Shown here one piece after another: positions 1 through 8,586 of a stretch of DNA of 64,000 bases (the first letter of the stretch is position 1; each line of letters opens with the position of its first letter). The DNA lies in NCBI GenBank assembly GCA_033032175.1, contig CM065304.1, positions 12,090,001-12,154,000 of the forward strand. The letters run 5' to 3'. The DNA comes from Saturnia japonica. Lineage: Eukaryota > Arthropoda > Insecta > Lepidoptera > Saturniidae. A program made the translations under genes and the position numbers. Below the pieces are notes generated by a model. The model was not told where the DNA came from. It did not search any database and saw only the letters and a list, made by a program, of their open reading frames with translations.

Positions 1-2803
1 GGCGGTGGCACGCTCTGTTTGGAGAGACGGTGTCGGCGTAGAACGCGTTAGCTTTTTCGGTTTGGTCGGGCGGGTCAGTGAATATATTACGCGGCCGGCG
101 TTTTCTCCGGCAGGCGTTGGGGTCGGGAACATAAGAAGCTGCCGCTTTTATTAAGGGGTTCGCGTGGTTCAACGCGGTGTCGAAATACGAGCGAGAAAGG
201 TGTTTGGCATATGCATGTATCGAGGGAAGGTCCATATCTCTATGGAGATCCTCCATACGAACAAACCAGGGGGCACCGGTAAGGCGGTGAAGAAACTTGT
301 TCTGGATGGCTTGTAAGCGTTCCCAGTTATGACTTGACATATGTGCGAACGCAACGCAGCTGTATGTCATGATCGGACGGATACACATCTTGTAGAGCGT
401 AAGCTTGTGTCTCGTGGACATTTTGCTTGCAGCACATAACAGGGGATGCAATCGGGCGAGGGTCCAGGAGGCCCTTTTCCTAACTAGATTGATGTGACGT
501 ATAAAGGAGAGTCTGCTATCTAGGGTTACACCTAGATATTTGGTCGCCTTTTCCCAGGGGATCGGATTACCGAAGAGTTCAAGGGGATTGTCCTTGAGTT
601 TTTGCGGTATCTGTGTGGCGGTTTGGTCGAAGAGCACCGCTGCGCTCTTCGTGGGGTTTATGGCTATTCGCCAGTCGTTAAACCACTTCCCGAGAGTGGT
701 CACGGCTCTTTGGATCCTACACTTGAGGTTTCTCGTTTGCCTTTGAGAGGAGTATATGACTGTATCGTCAGCGTATAGACCTACTTCAACTTTCTCTTGA
801 AGTTTTGGTAGGTCACTGACGTACAGATTGAAGAGGCTAGGTGCCAGGATGGAACCATGGGGGACGCCTGAGCGTATGGGATGGGGTGTGGATAGTTCAC
901 CTTCCACTCTGTAGCGAAAGGTGCGGTCTTTGAGGTAATCGCGGATGATTTTAACTAATCTATCGGGGACTTCGTGGGAGTACAGCTTATAGACTAATCC
1001 TTCGTGCCAGACCTTATCAAAGGCCTTGGCTACGTCGAAAAAGACTGCCAGCGTGCGACGGGGTTTGGATAACTCGGAAAAGTTAAACAGAATGTGCTCC
1101 GTGAGGCGGTGCACTTGATGAGTGCAAGAATGTCTAGCACGAAAACCGAATTGCTCAGGCGGGTAGAGGTTTTTCTCCTCTATTACGGATTTGAGACGGT
1201 TCAGGAGGATCCGCTCATAGATTTTACCTAGGGTATTTAGGAGACTGATAGGGCGGTAGCTGTCGGGAAGCGACGTGCTCTTGCCGGGCTTGTGAATACC
1301 TATGACAATGGCCGTTTTCCAGACGGCTGGAAAATGGCAGTTGGCTATGGCTACATTGAATATGCAGACCAATAGAGCTATGAGGTGATCGGGAAGAAGT
1401 TTGAGTACTTCGTTCCTGATACCGTCGGGACCTGGTGACTTTCTGAGCTTAAGGCTTTCGAGAATGGCAGAGATTTCCTCAGAAGTGACTGTGGACAGGG
1501 ATTCTGATGCCGGGAGCTTATTCAGCTCCTCCACGCGGGCTTCGATGTCTCTGACTCGGTCGGTGTTCTTGACGCTGTTCGGGGAGCACTGGCTCTCCAG
1601 ACAAGCGGCAAGGCACTCCGCCTTGTCGATGGTATCGAAAGCGGGTGTAGTGCCGGGACCCCTTTCGAGGGGGGGCATGCGAGGTTGGGTGTCTATTTTA
1701 AGGGCGTGGGCTACTTTCCAATAAGTCAGATGTGACGGCCTTAGCCCTTCGACTAAGGTGTCCCATCTGTGACTTTTGAACTCGGTTATACGGGCTTTAA
1801 CCGCTCTCTGAAGTGCGCGTAATCGTGCGCGGTTTGCATCGGTCGGATAAGAATCATGCGCACGAGTCGCAGCGTTCTTCTCCGTCATCAACGCTCGCAC
1901 GTCGGCAGGGAGTACAAAGCGGCGATCGTTCGCCGCTTCGACCTCTCTCGAGGCCTCTCCGATGCCGACTTGGAGGTGGTCAACTAGGGAGTCGATTGCG
2001 AGATCTACGTGCGCAACTGACTCCAACACGTCCGGGACCCTAACGAGACTGGGCGAGGACTGCCTATCCGCGAGGTAGTGTTTTAATTTTGCATAGTCAA
2101 CCATTGTGACTGTAGGAGGGCTGGAGTCATCTAGTTGTCCTAGCTGTAGGATGACCGGGCGATGGTCGGAGTCGAGTTCGTGTACAACCCGAATGAGTCG
2201 TACCTGAAGCGCGATATTTTTCAGGAGGGCTATGTCAAGCACTGTCGGTGTACAGTGATCTTGAAAGTGGGTGGGAGTGGGAGGCGCTATGACGTCAAAG
2301 TTTAACTCGTCCGACAACCCTTCGAGAATAACCCCATTGCTGGTGTCTCTCCAATTGTTGAAGGACGTGTGTCCACTGTTGAGGTCACCTGCGATAATGA
2401 CCGATATGCCGAGCGAGAGTAGCTTCTCTAGGTCAGACCTGAGAGGTACTTTCGTCGGTGAGAGGTACGCGGATACGATCGTTATGGACGGATGATCGGT
2501 CATTCCTAGTCTACACACGGATACTTCCATATTGGTAAGTATCGGAGGATCTATCGGCATGCAATACAACGAGCGCTTGTAGTAAATGAGAGTGCCGCCC
2601 CCTCGGCCGTCGCGGTCATTTCTAACGATGTTATAGTTTGCGATACTCGGATTGCGTTTAGCACGCTTTAAGAGCGTTTCCTGTACTAAGAGAACGTCTA
2701 TTTGGTGATCTTTAAGATAAGTCGCGACGAGATCACGCTGCGGATATAGGTTCCACGCATTAAAAAAGGAGATGTTTAAACCTCTCGGCTTGAGTTTAGC
2801 CAT
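1..2803 (-). CDS. Jockey-clade LINE ORF2: AP endonuclease and reverse transcriptase (3' end beyond window)
   Basis: ORF2 of a non-LTR retrotransposon, encoding the enzyme that nicks the target and copies the element RNA there. Reading from the ATG at 2803 I find no stop in 934 codons, so the frame is still open at the left edge. Endonuclease domain, residues about 8-220: QET at 41-43, GDLN at 139-142, SDH at 212-214. Reverse transcriptase: SPGPDG, SYRPISLL, FGFRARHS, motif A Asp at residue 590 (FFDVAKAFD), catalytic YADD at 677-680, then YLGVTLD. The tail (LTGAPWFVRM, LHRDMDLPSIHAYAKHLS, RRRPR/DPPD-like) is typical of Jockey-clade ORF2. The frame was checked at three anchors (280, 769, 2803). 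The start overlaps the ORF1 stop by 8 nt. Higher GC than the surroundings and the lack of lesions suggest a recent insertion. Clade assignment is from motif memory. Confidence 0.9.
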   Translation of the reverse strand, partial: MAKLKPRGLNISFFNAWNLYPQRDLVATYLKDHQIDVLLVQETLLKRAKRNPSIANYNIVRNDRDGRGGGTLIYYKRSLYCMPIDPPILTNMEVSVCRLGMTDHPSITIVSAYLSPTKVPLRSDLEKLLSLGISVIIAGDLNSGHTSFNNWRDTSNGVILEGLSDELNFDVIAPPTPTHFQDHCTPTVLDIALLKNIALQVRLIRVVHELDSDHRPVILQLGQLDDSSPPTVTMVDYAKLKHYLADRQSSPSLVRVPDVLESVAHVDLAIDSLVDHLQVGIGEASREVEAANDRRFVLPADVRALMTEKNAATRAHDSYPTDANRARLRALQRAVKARITEFKSHRWDTLVEGLRPSHLTYWKVAHALKIDTQPRMPPLERGPGTTPAFDTIDKAECLAACLESQCSPNSVKNTDRVRDIEARVEELNKLPASESLSTVTSEEISAILESLKLRKSPGPDGIRNEVLKLLPDHLIALLVCIFNVAIANCHFPAVWKTAIVIGIHKPGKSTSLPDSYRPISLLNTLGKIYERILLNRLKSVIEEKNLYPPEQFGFRARHSCTHQVHRLTEHILFNFSELSKPRRTLAVFFDVAKAFDKVWHEGLVYKLYSHEVPDRLVKIIRDYLKDRTFRYRVEGELSTPHPIRSGVPHGSILAPSLFNLYVSDLPKLQEKVEVGLYADDTVIYSSQRQTRNLKCRIQRAVTTLGKWFNDWRIAINPTKSAAVLFDQTATQIPQKLKDNPLELFGNPIPWEKATKYLGVTLDSRLSFIRHINLVRKRASWTLARLHPLLCAASKMSTRHKLTLYKMCIRPIMTYSCVAFAHMSSHNWERLQAIQNKFLHRLTGAPWFVRMEDLHRDMDLPSIHAYAKHLSRSYFDTALNHANPLIKAAASYVPDPNACRRKRRPRNIFTDPPDQTEKANAFYADTVSPNRACHR

Positions 2804-3362
2804 TGAGAGGCCTGAGGTTGGCGGCTTCGCGATCGAGACGCTGTAACGTCTCTACGAGCCGGGGAAAGGCAGCTATGGTTTCGACGAAACCGTACTGCTC
2901 CATATGGGCCTTGTATGCTAGGATTTCGCGTATCTCATGCTCACGAGTGAGCGATAACATAAGGTCATCCATTGTGGTGGCGCGGGACGCTGGAGCGCGT
3001 GGTGCTGGGGCGCGGGGCGCTGGAGCGCGGGGCGCAGGGATGTCCATAGCCATAAGGGGCTGCGGTTTGGGGGCCCATGCGTTCTGAGTCGAACGCACGG
3101 GTTTGGGCTGCACCTGGGGTGCGGGGGGGCCTACGGTCGCCTGAGTGCGGCGGGGGGCAGGGAGGGACGGAAAGACCTCTGGATTGAGCAGAGGTTGCTG
3201 CGCCCGGGACCCTGAGGCGGGGGGTGCCCGCTGAGGGGCAGCCTGCCCAGGGCGGCGGGGGTGCATGGTGTGCGGGGCCTTGGGGCATCCGCGATAGTTC
3301 GCAGGATGTCCCTCCTCCCTGCATAGTACGCAGCTCGGGGGGGTGTTAGAGTCACGCTGACG
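2796..3362 (-). CDS. Jockey-clade LINE ORF1 (Gag-like), 5'-truncated, C-terminal part with zinc knuckle
   Basis: C-terminal part of the nucleic-acid-binding ORF1 protein that packages the LINE RNA. The frame is open from about 3362 to the TAA at 2798-2796; an upstream in-frame stop at 3363-3365 already lies in A+T-rich flanking DNA, so the N-terminal half of ORF1 is missing by 5' truncation. A knuckle CVLC-REEG-H-PANYRG-C is encoded at about 3332-3285, like the last knuckle of Jockey Gag proteins. Next come a Pro/Ala/Gln-rich linker (MHPRRPGQ..., VFPSLPAPRR), a short tandem of Ala-Pro-Arg units encoded near 2990-3045, and an acidic/hydrophobic C-terminus ending REAANLRPLNG. The first ATG in the surviving frame is 3266, but the knuckle lies upstream of it, so 3266 is not the native start. 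Confidence 0.85.
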   Translation of the reverse strand, partial: RQRDSNTPPSCVLCREEGHPANYRGCPKAPHTMHPRRPGQAAPQRAPPASGSRAQQPLLNPEVFPSLPAPRRTQATVGPPAPQVQPKPVRSTQNAWAPKPQPLMAMDIPAPRAPAPRAPAPRAPASRATTMDDLMLSLTREHEIREILAYKAHMEQYGFVETIAAFPRLVETLQRLDREAANLRPLNG

Positions 3363-4349
3363 CTAATACCGATTAATTTCAACTTATATATAAAACGATT
3401 AACACAACCATATCGCGATGCAGACCTCGTACAGTGTGGTTTGAAACTAAAATTCTCAGCGCCATCTAGTAGCACTAAATACGTAACAAATAAATATATT
3501 TTATAATACGCGTCACGGTGTATCACGGCGCGGCGCGACGTCAGATGTAAGAAACGGTCGAAGATTATTAATTCATCGCTAGTCGCCACTTTTATGCTAT
3601 TTCTAAAAAATATTTAGATCTAGACCTACCTAGGTAAGTAGATAGATAAATGATAACACGAAATATAAGCGAACGGACACAACTAGTTACTGTGGATAGA
3701 CATTTCTGGTTTTTGTGATGATAACGAATGCTTATTACCTATGTCTTTTAAGTTGGGAAAAAATTAAAATTGATTAAAGCCAATCCTTATGTTTATTGAT
3801 TTTTAAAACACCTTGCCTCTATTAAACAAAAAATCTTAAATTTAGTTTTCTGAAACACATTACATATCATTCTATATAAATATAGTTTAAAATAAAACAA
3901 AAATATTTTAAGTAGGTACATAGTACTTTTCAATGTAAGCAAAAAAACATTGTCTTCTCATTGATACATTAATTCAAAAGCTGGAACCCTTCGGCGGGTC
4001 GTTAATTCCCACGTTTGGCCTTTTTATTTTATTTGCAATGTTTTTTTCCACTAAATTATGTTATTCGCTTTCTAACTTAGTATTTTTAACATCATAATAA
4101 AATTTCATGAACTTTGTTTTAAATTTAAAAATGTTTTAACGTTTTATTAATAGATTGATTTTTGCATATGCTTTATCATTTTAACATTTAATTTTATAAA
4201 TCTGTTTACCATATTTAATTAATTTAGATTTTTTCCGTCTATGCATTACATTAATATAAACGAATACAGAATTATTTATCTTTAGTATATTATGCATAAA
4301 CATTAACAGTAACTCATCATCCACAAAATAAATGATAAAAATAATTTAA
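3363..4349. other. A+T-rich sequence, no gene seen
   Basis: The flank of the Jockey insertion. A small GC-rich patch near 3985-4020 (ggcgggtcgttaattcccac) looks like part of a dispersed repeat but was not matched within the window. Reading frames over 3363-3589 are continuous with ORF1 shadows only by chance. Confidence 0.5.
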
Positions 4350-4538
4350 TTGAGGCCACAAGAACCAGAGAGGTCTATCTGCTTTTTTTATTTGATAAAT
4401 TGGCCCATTAACAAATTCATACTATCACGTAAATAACTTTCGACTATTGTGGTTTTGTAAAAGCATATTTTTAAATTATAAATATTTTAATAGAAATCGA
4501 AAAAAGCAGATGGGTCATTCTGGTTCTCGTGGCCTCAA
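4350..4538. mobile_element. MITE with long terminal inverted repeats
   Basis: The left end (TTGAGGCCACAAGAACCAGA, then an atctgctttttt segment) is repeated inverted at the right end, where it ends GGTTCTCGTGGCCTCAA. The inverted repeats run for about 40 bases with few differences. Flanks are TTAA on the left (4346-4349) and TTAT on the right (4539-4542), compatible with a TTAA target duplication with one change. There is no coding capacity. Superfamily is uncertain; a piggyBac-like TTAA preference is an inference. Confidence 0.7.
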
Positions 4539-4649
4539 TTATTTCAGAATACAATATAACACCAACACCATCTATTTTTATAACTTAAGAAAATATCGCT
4601 TTAAATGGATTTTTTAGCATTTACATGTATATATTTAAAAATTATTTCT

Positions 4650-4735
4650 TTTTTAATTTTTTTATATTAGCCAAGTAGCGGGCAGAACTCGCACCCTCAG
4701 GGTCCCGTACTGATAATTTTTAAGAAAAAATAAGT
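4650..4735 (-). repeat. Fragment of lepidopteran 'gggaccctgagggtgcgag' repeat
   Basis: Read on the minus strand this gives cagtacgggaccctgagggtgcgag, followed by a ctgcccgctacttgg segment. A related plus-strand copy is at about 8355-8420. The pattern recalls the ends of a dispersed lepidopteran DNA-element family. Confidence 0.5.
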
Positions 4736-5032
4736 AATGATAATAGGAAATCAACACGATAAATAAAAACATTAACAGCATGATTTATTGGAATACGCTG
4801 CCAAAACCGTTAAATAAAGGAATAATAGAAGCTCTATACTAATAGGTGATAAACAAATCTTGTACAATATACAAGACATTTGTGAAGAATAGAAAGACAA
4901 AGAAATCTGCAACATCTGTTTAATTAAATCATTTATTATTTAAACTATAATAAGTAATTTAATGTTACAAAAGAAAACAAAAATAATATTTGAATTGTAG
5001 GCGACCTGAATCATTGTTTTTCTATTATATAT

Positions 5033-5265
5033 GGACTAGCTGTGCCTCACGGTTTCACCTGTGTAAAAAATATATACACTTAGAATCCCGTTATACCCGT
5101 TCAGGGGTTGAATTTAAAGAAAAATCAGTTGTTAGCGGAAGCTTACGTCACAATTACTATCTGTGTGCCAAATTTCAGCCTAATCCTTTCAGTAATTTGA
5201 GCCATATGTTGTTAGATCAGTTAGTCAGTCACGGCATCCTTTTATTTATATTTAAATAACATTAC
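5033..5265 (+). repeat. Lepidopteran SINE-like repeat (actagctgtgcctcacgg ... cagttagtcagtcac)
   Basis: Starts ggactagctgtgcctcacgg. It contains 'ggggttgaattt', 'cggaagcttacgtcacaatt' and 'gccaaatttcagcc', and ends with 'gttagtcagtcacggcatccttttattta'-type sequence. A second copy with the same order of motifs is at 63052-63325. A 90-codon frame here is part of the repeat, not a gene. Confidence 0.65.
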
Positions 5266-5499
5266 ATTATGCATAATTTGTAGGTAGGGTATAAAAAATG
5301 TATGTAGCATGTATCTAGGATATGTATAGATAATCGGTCAGTAAGTTTTAACTATTAGTCTATAGGACTCTATCTTTTTTTACGTTAACCTAGAGATTTA
5401 TTTTTTTACAGTAGTAATCAATATTAATTTCAATTTTCAATTGTTGTTAATTATAAGTTCTTTTTGATAAAAAAAAAAACTGAAACAAATTATGTTACG

Positions 5500-5830
5500 T
5501 AACAATTTAACACAGGATTACAAATTCATTATTTTCAGATTTATTTCTTAACTTTTGTCAAAAGATCTACCTCTCTTTGTGGCAAATTTCAAGACTTTAG
5601 GTCTATGAAAAGTTTCGTATATGTTTTTATAACTTTATTGGTCCCTGATTGCAACTTTTCGAATCCTATTATGAAGAGCTGTAGCTCTTTATTGTGTTAA
5701 CCTGCAAACTTGATTTTTATACAGCAGCACGAGGTCATATACCTAAGAAAAAGGGTATTGTCACACTGCCAGACAGACAAACAGACAACAAAGTGATCCT
5801 ATATGGGTTCCATTTTTAAATATTACCTAA
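5500..5830 (+). repeat. Tail of a dispersed repeat (ggcaaatttcaagac ... agtgatcctatatgggttcc)
   Basis: Shows the order 'ggcaaatttcaagactttaggtc', 'cagacagacaaacagacaac', 'aaagtgatcctatatgggttcc', which is a common arrangement at the end of a lepidopteran interspersed repeat. No coding potential. Confidence 0.5.
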
Positions 5831-6400
5831 TAACACAAAACTTTCAATGAGAAAATTAGTTCGTCTTTTGTTTCCTATTTAAACTTTTTGCTATTAAATA
5901 ATAGTAAGGTCATATAAATAATACAAAGCTAGTTAGAATATGTTTTGATCCCAAAAAGCTTTATTCAATGAAGAAGTTTTAAAACTGCTTAAAATTTGTA
6001 TACATACGAAAGAAAGTGAAAGAAAATGAAAGAGAGAACTTTAAAATTTATAACGTTTCGTATACCACGTTTTATATGTGGGTTTTTTGCTTGAGCTATA
6101 AAGTTGAAATTAGTATCGAATGGTAAGTTGAAATATGATACTTTTAACTAAAAGGTCTCGTTCATAGAACGATTATTAAAACTTAATAAGCACTTAACGG
6201 GGACCCACAGTCTTGAAATTTAGCATGAAGGGAGGTTTTTTAATATAAATAAAGGAATAAATCCGAAAATAATGAATTTCATATCCCGTGTGGAGGTATT
6301 TTGGAATAAATTTATATTTGCTGTTAGTTTCATTCAACGTAATAGGTATGCTCGCGCTTTAAAATATGGTTAAGTTTTTTGTTACTAATAGACGCGAGTT
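5831..6400. other. A+T-rich sequence, no gene seen
   Basis: Only a short purine-rich stretch (gaaagaaagtgaaagaaaatgaaag) at about 6008-6035 stands out. No frame or repeat match found. Confidence 0.5.
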
Positions 6401-6674
6401 AAAGTTAAAGTTTATTTAGACGCGCTGCGTGTCAAAATATACTTTGTATCATTTTGTATGGGGCATATCGTACTAGAGCGACAATGCACTGCGCGTCGCG
6501 GCATATTTACCTCCAAAAGAATATTTTGACGTGCAGCGTTGCTATACAGAGTGCTAAAGGAGAATACCCACTATCCATTGACATTTTGACCTTAGGTAAA
6601 CACATGTAAAAACATATCGGCATAATAATATACAAATTTCCTATTCAATTGACAGATTTTTTTTTGGCGTCATA

Positions 6675-7000
6675 TGTCGGTTTAGCATTGTAGCCACAAT
6701 CTCACTTGATCTTAAGCGTCGATAAGGCCCAAGATGATAGCACGTTGAGCCTAGAGAACACTTTCAAGTTCACCTGCCGGAACACACCAATTGGTGTTTG
6801 GAGACAGATTTTCAACTTGAGGGTAGTAGCTAGCCAGGCGGGAATTAGAGCAAACCCTACCACCATGCTATGGTTTCAACACGAGGTTTTCCTTCATCGA
6901 AAGCTCATGGTCAAGCTCAAATCTTTGCAGGGATTCGAACTCACGTCGATCGACGCGGTGTCCGTACACGCTTCAAACTAAGCCATCATTGATTCAAGAA
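6675..7000 (-). repeat. tRNA-derived SINE
   Basis: Read on the minus strand it begins with a tRNA-like promoter: an A-box-like TGGCTTAGTTTG (about 6985-6974) and a B-box-like GAGTTCGAATCCC (about 6942-6930), spaced as in tRNA genes. It continues with 'ttggtgtgttccggcaggtg', 'catcttgggcc' and 'cttaagatcaagtgagattg'. Other copies are at 17150-17345, 40565-40735 and 56240-56555. It sits inside the Harbinger-like element. The 91-codon plus-strand frame here is antisense to the SINE and not a gene. Confidence 0.8.
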
Positions 7001-7610
7001 ATAAAAAAGCATACAGTTTTTATTTACTCATTTTAATACAACTCATAGGTAAATCAAAATTTTCTATTTTGTATTGCAACACCGAAACCAATTTGACAGT
7101 CAAGCTAGCCGTCTATCAATACAGTATTCACTCGCGATGTCATGACGTAATATCCTCTCAGTACCTTATCTGTGTTGTCGTGTAATACAGAACATTCCCA
7201 GGGGGTTGTAACACTCTGTACTCTGTCTGTCCCGTAGGGAGTTTGGTATCATTAGATATCTTCTTTCACTAAAAAACTAACTAAACTTGAAAATATAATC
7301 GTAATATAGTTTATTTAAGTTTTGTAATGTAAAAAGTTTAATAAATAAAAACTGATTTATCATAAAACCCCCAACTTTTTTCTAAACCAACTCCTTAGCC
7401 AATTGAATAGAAAAATTGTATATTATTATGCCCATACATTTTTACATGACGTGTTCACCTATTGCCAAAATATCTATGAACAGTGGGCATTCTCCTTAAC
7501 ACTGTGGGATGTTAAGTTCAGCGTCGCTCTGATGCGACACGGCAAGCGGCGCGGCGCGTTGCATCAGTCTGCATACTGCTTCCGTCGGAGAAGCTCGCCT
7601 ATTTACAAAA

Positions 7611-7757
7611 ATGGAAATTGACGAAGAAAAATTAACTAATACTGTTAGTACTTATCGAGAGCTGTTCGATCTCCAACACGAACACTACATGAACCAGTCA
7701 AGGAAAGACAATATATGGGCGGAAATCGCAATAGAAATAGGCGTATTACTAGTCTAA
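7611..7757 (+). CDS. MADF-domain N-terminal fragment (transposon-derived)
   Basis: A 48-codon frame from ATG 7611 to TAA 7755. It matches the start of a MADF domain: acidic MEIDEEKL, then VSTYRELFDLQHEHY, then RKDNIWAEIAIEIG, with the conserved Trp and the Tyr-Leu-type pattern of Adf-1-like DNA-binding proteins. A full MADF domain is about 80-90 residues, so only the first half is here. The GGC|GTATTA after IEIG could be a weak splice donor with the rest in a later exon, or the gene may be truncated; I found no second half downstream. Its position between GC-rich inverted ends suggests it is the accessory DNA-binding gene of a PIF/Harbinger-like element. Confidence 0.6.
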   Translation: MEIDEEKLTNTVSTYRELFDLQHEHYMNQSRKDNIWAEIAIEIGVLLV

Positions 7758-8354
7758 ATATTTTTAATACTCAGTAATCAAATGAGGATCAGTACATTTT
7801 GTTGTTTACTTCAGTATCAATTACTGTATAAATATTTTATGTGTAAATACGACATTCAAGCTCTTTACATGGCTTTGTGAACGAAGAGTAATTGACCTTG
7901 ATTCACTTTCGTCTTGATACCGGCGTGAGCGAAAAGAAAGTTTTGTCCTTTTTCGACAACAGAGTTTTTAGAAGATGGCAGAAGCGACAGCGCGCCGCGC
8001 CGCGCCGCGCCGCTTGCTATGCCGCACCAGAGCGGTGCTGCACTGCGCGTCAAAATATTTTTGGTAGGCTACTATGTCGCGACGTGCAGTGCAGCGCCGC
8101 TCTGGTGCGACACTCACGGCTCACCATACGAATTGATACAAATTACATTTTGAGGCACAGCGCCGCTTTACCGTTGTGCCGCATCATGCAGCAACGCGCA
8201 GTGGCGCTCTATTGCGACCCGCGACTGTACATAAAATGACGTGCAGCGACGCGCCGCGCAGCGTCGCTCTAGTGTGGTCGCACGTTTATCTTTGTGGGTC
8301 GGAATCGCTGAAGAATCTAAGGTTATAAGGAATATTTACGTAAAACATTTAACA

Positions 8355-8420
8355 GTACAGAACCCTCAGGGCGCGAGTTTTAATCGCTACTTGTCCGATT
8401 TTATTTGAAATTAACAATAC
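8355..8420 (+). repeat. Fragment of 'gaaccctcagggcgcgag' repeat
   Basis: The sequence gtacagaaccctcagggcg followed by cgagttttaatcgctacttg matches the inverted piece at 4650-4735. Confidence 0.5.
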
Positions 8421-8586
8421 TAGCCTGCAGTCAATATTAATTTTGACGATTTTTAAATTAATTGTCCATACGTGAAAAACGAAATTTCAAACACAATTAT
8501 TTACTTGTTAAAACAAACAGCTGGGCTCTGCTTTAATTTCGTAAAAAAATAGAAGCAGGTATTTTAAATTTTAATCGATATTTCAC

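Larger units (their letters stand above)
1..3362 (-). mobile_element. Jockey-clade non-LTR retrotransposon, 5'-truncated, 3' end off window
   Basis: ORF1 and ORF2 are in the usual order on the minus strand. GC content falls sharply at about 3360, where the Gag frame ends; this is the 5' truncation junction expected from incomplete target-primed reverse transcription. The 3' UTR, poly(A) and target duplication lie left of the window and cannot be seen. Confidence 0.85.
6400..8290 (+). mobile_element. PIF/Harbinger-like element with GC-rich inverted ends, interrupted by a SINE
   Basis: Two GC-rich blocks, 6408-6560 and about 7990-8290, flank A+T-rich DNA and share sequence in inverted orientation. 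The reverse complement of 6408-6550 (gtcaaaatattcttttgg, cgcgacgcgcagtgca, gtcgctctagtacg, atacaaagtatattttgac) aligns step by step with 8035-8175. The motif 'cgtcgctctagtgcgac' recurs several times, including at 7510-7530 and 8255-8275, as sub-terminal repeats. A MADF-domain start lies inside (7611). MADF/Myb-like proteins accompany PIF/Harbinger-type transposases. Outer ends and target duplication are not resolved, and no transposase is visible, so the copy is non-autonomous or deleted. Confidence 0.55.

Noticed and set aside
169..2495. Several 60-107-codon frames on both strands (169-354, 540-746, 1401-1724, 1813-2043, 2271-2495)
   Set aside because: They are shadows in other frames of the open Jockey ORF2, which explains the same DNA with all the expected motifs.
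2803..3589. Frames 2803-3087 (+), 2965-3324 (-) and 3131-3589 (-)
   Set aside because: They are out of frame with the Gag zinc knuckle and linker. The last crosses the truncation junction into flanking DNA.
6706..6981. 91-codon plus-strand frame
   Set aside because: Antisense to a SINE with a tRNA-like promoter; similar antisense frames occur in the 56240 copy.
6930..6985. Possible tRNA gene (A and B box-like sequences)
   Set aside because: The same boxes recur with the same downstream sequence in other copies, and no cloverleaf could be drawn. It is a SINE.
7865..8239. Frames 7865-8053 (-) and 7892-8239 (+), Arg/Ala/Cys-rich
   Set aside because: They arise from the GC-rich sub-terminal repeats of the Harbinger-like element; composition mirrors 'gcgccgc' repetition.
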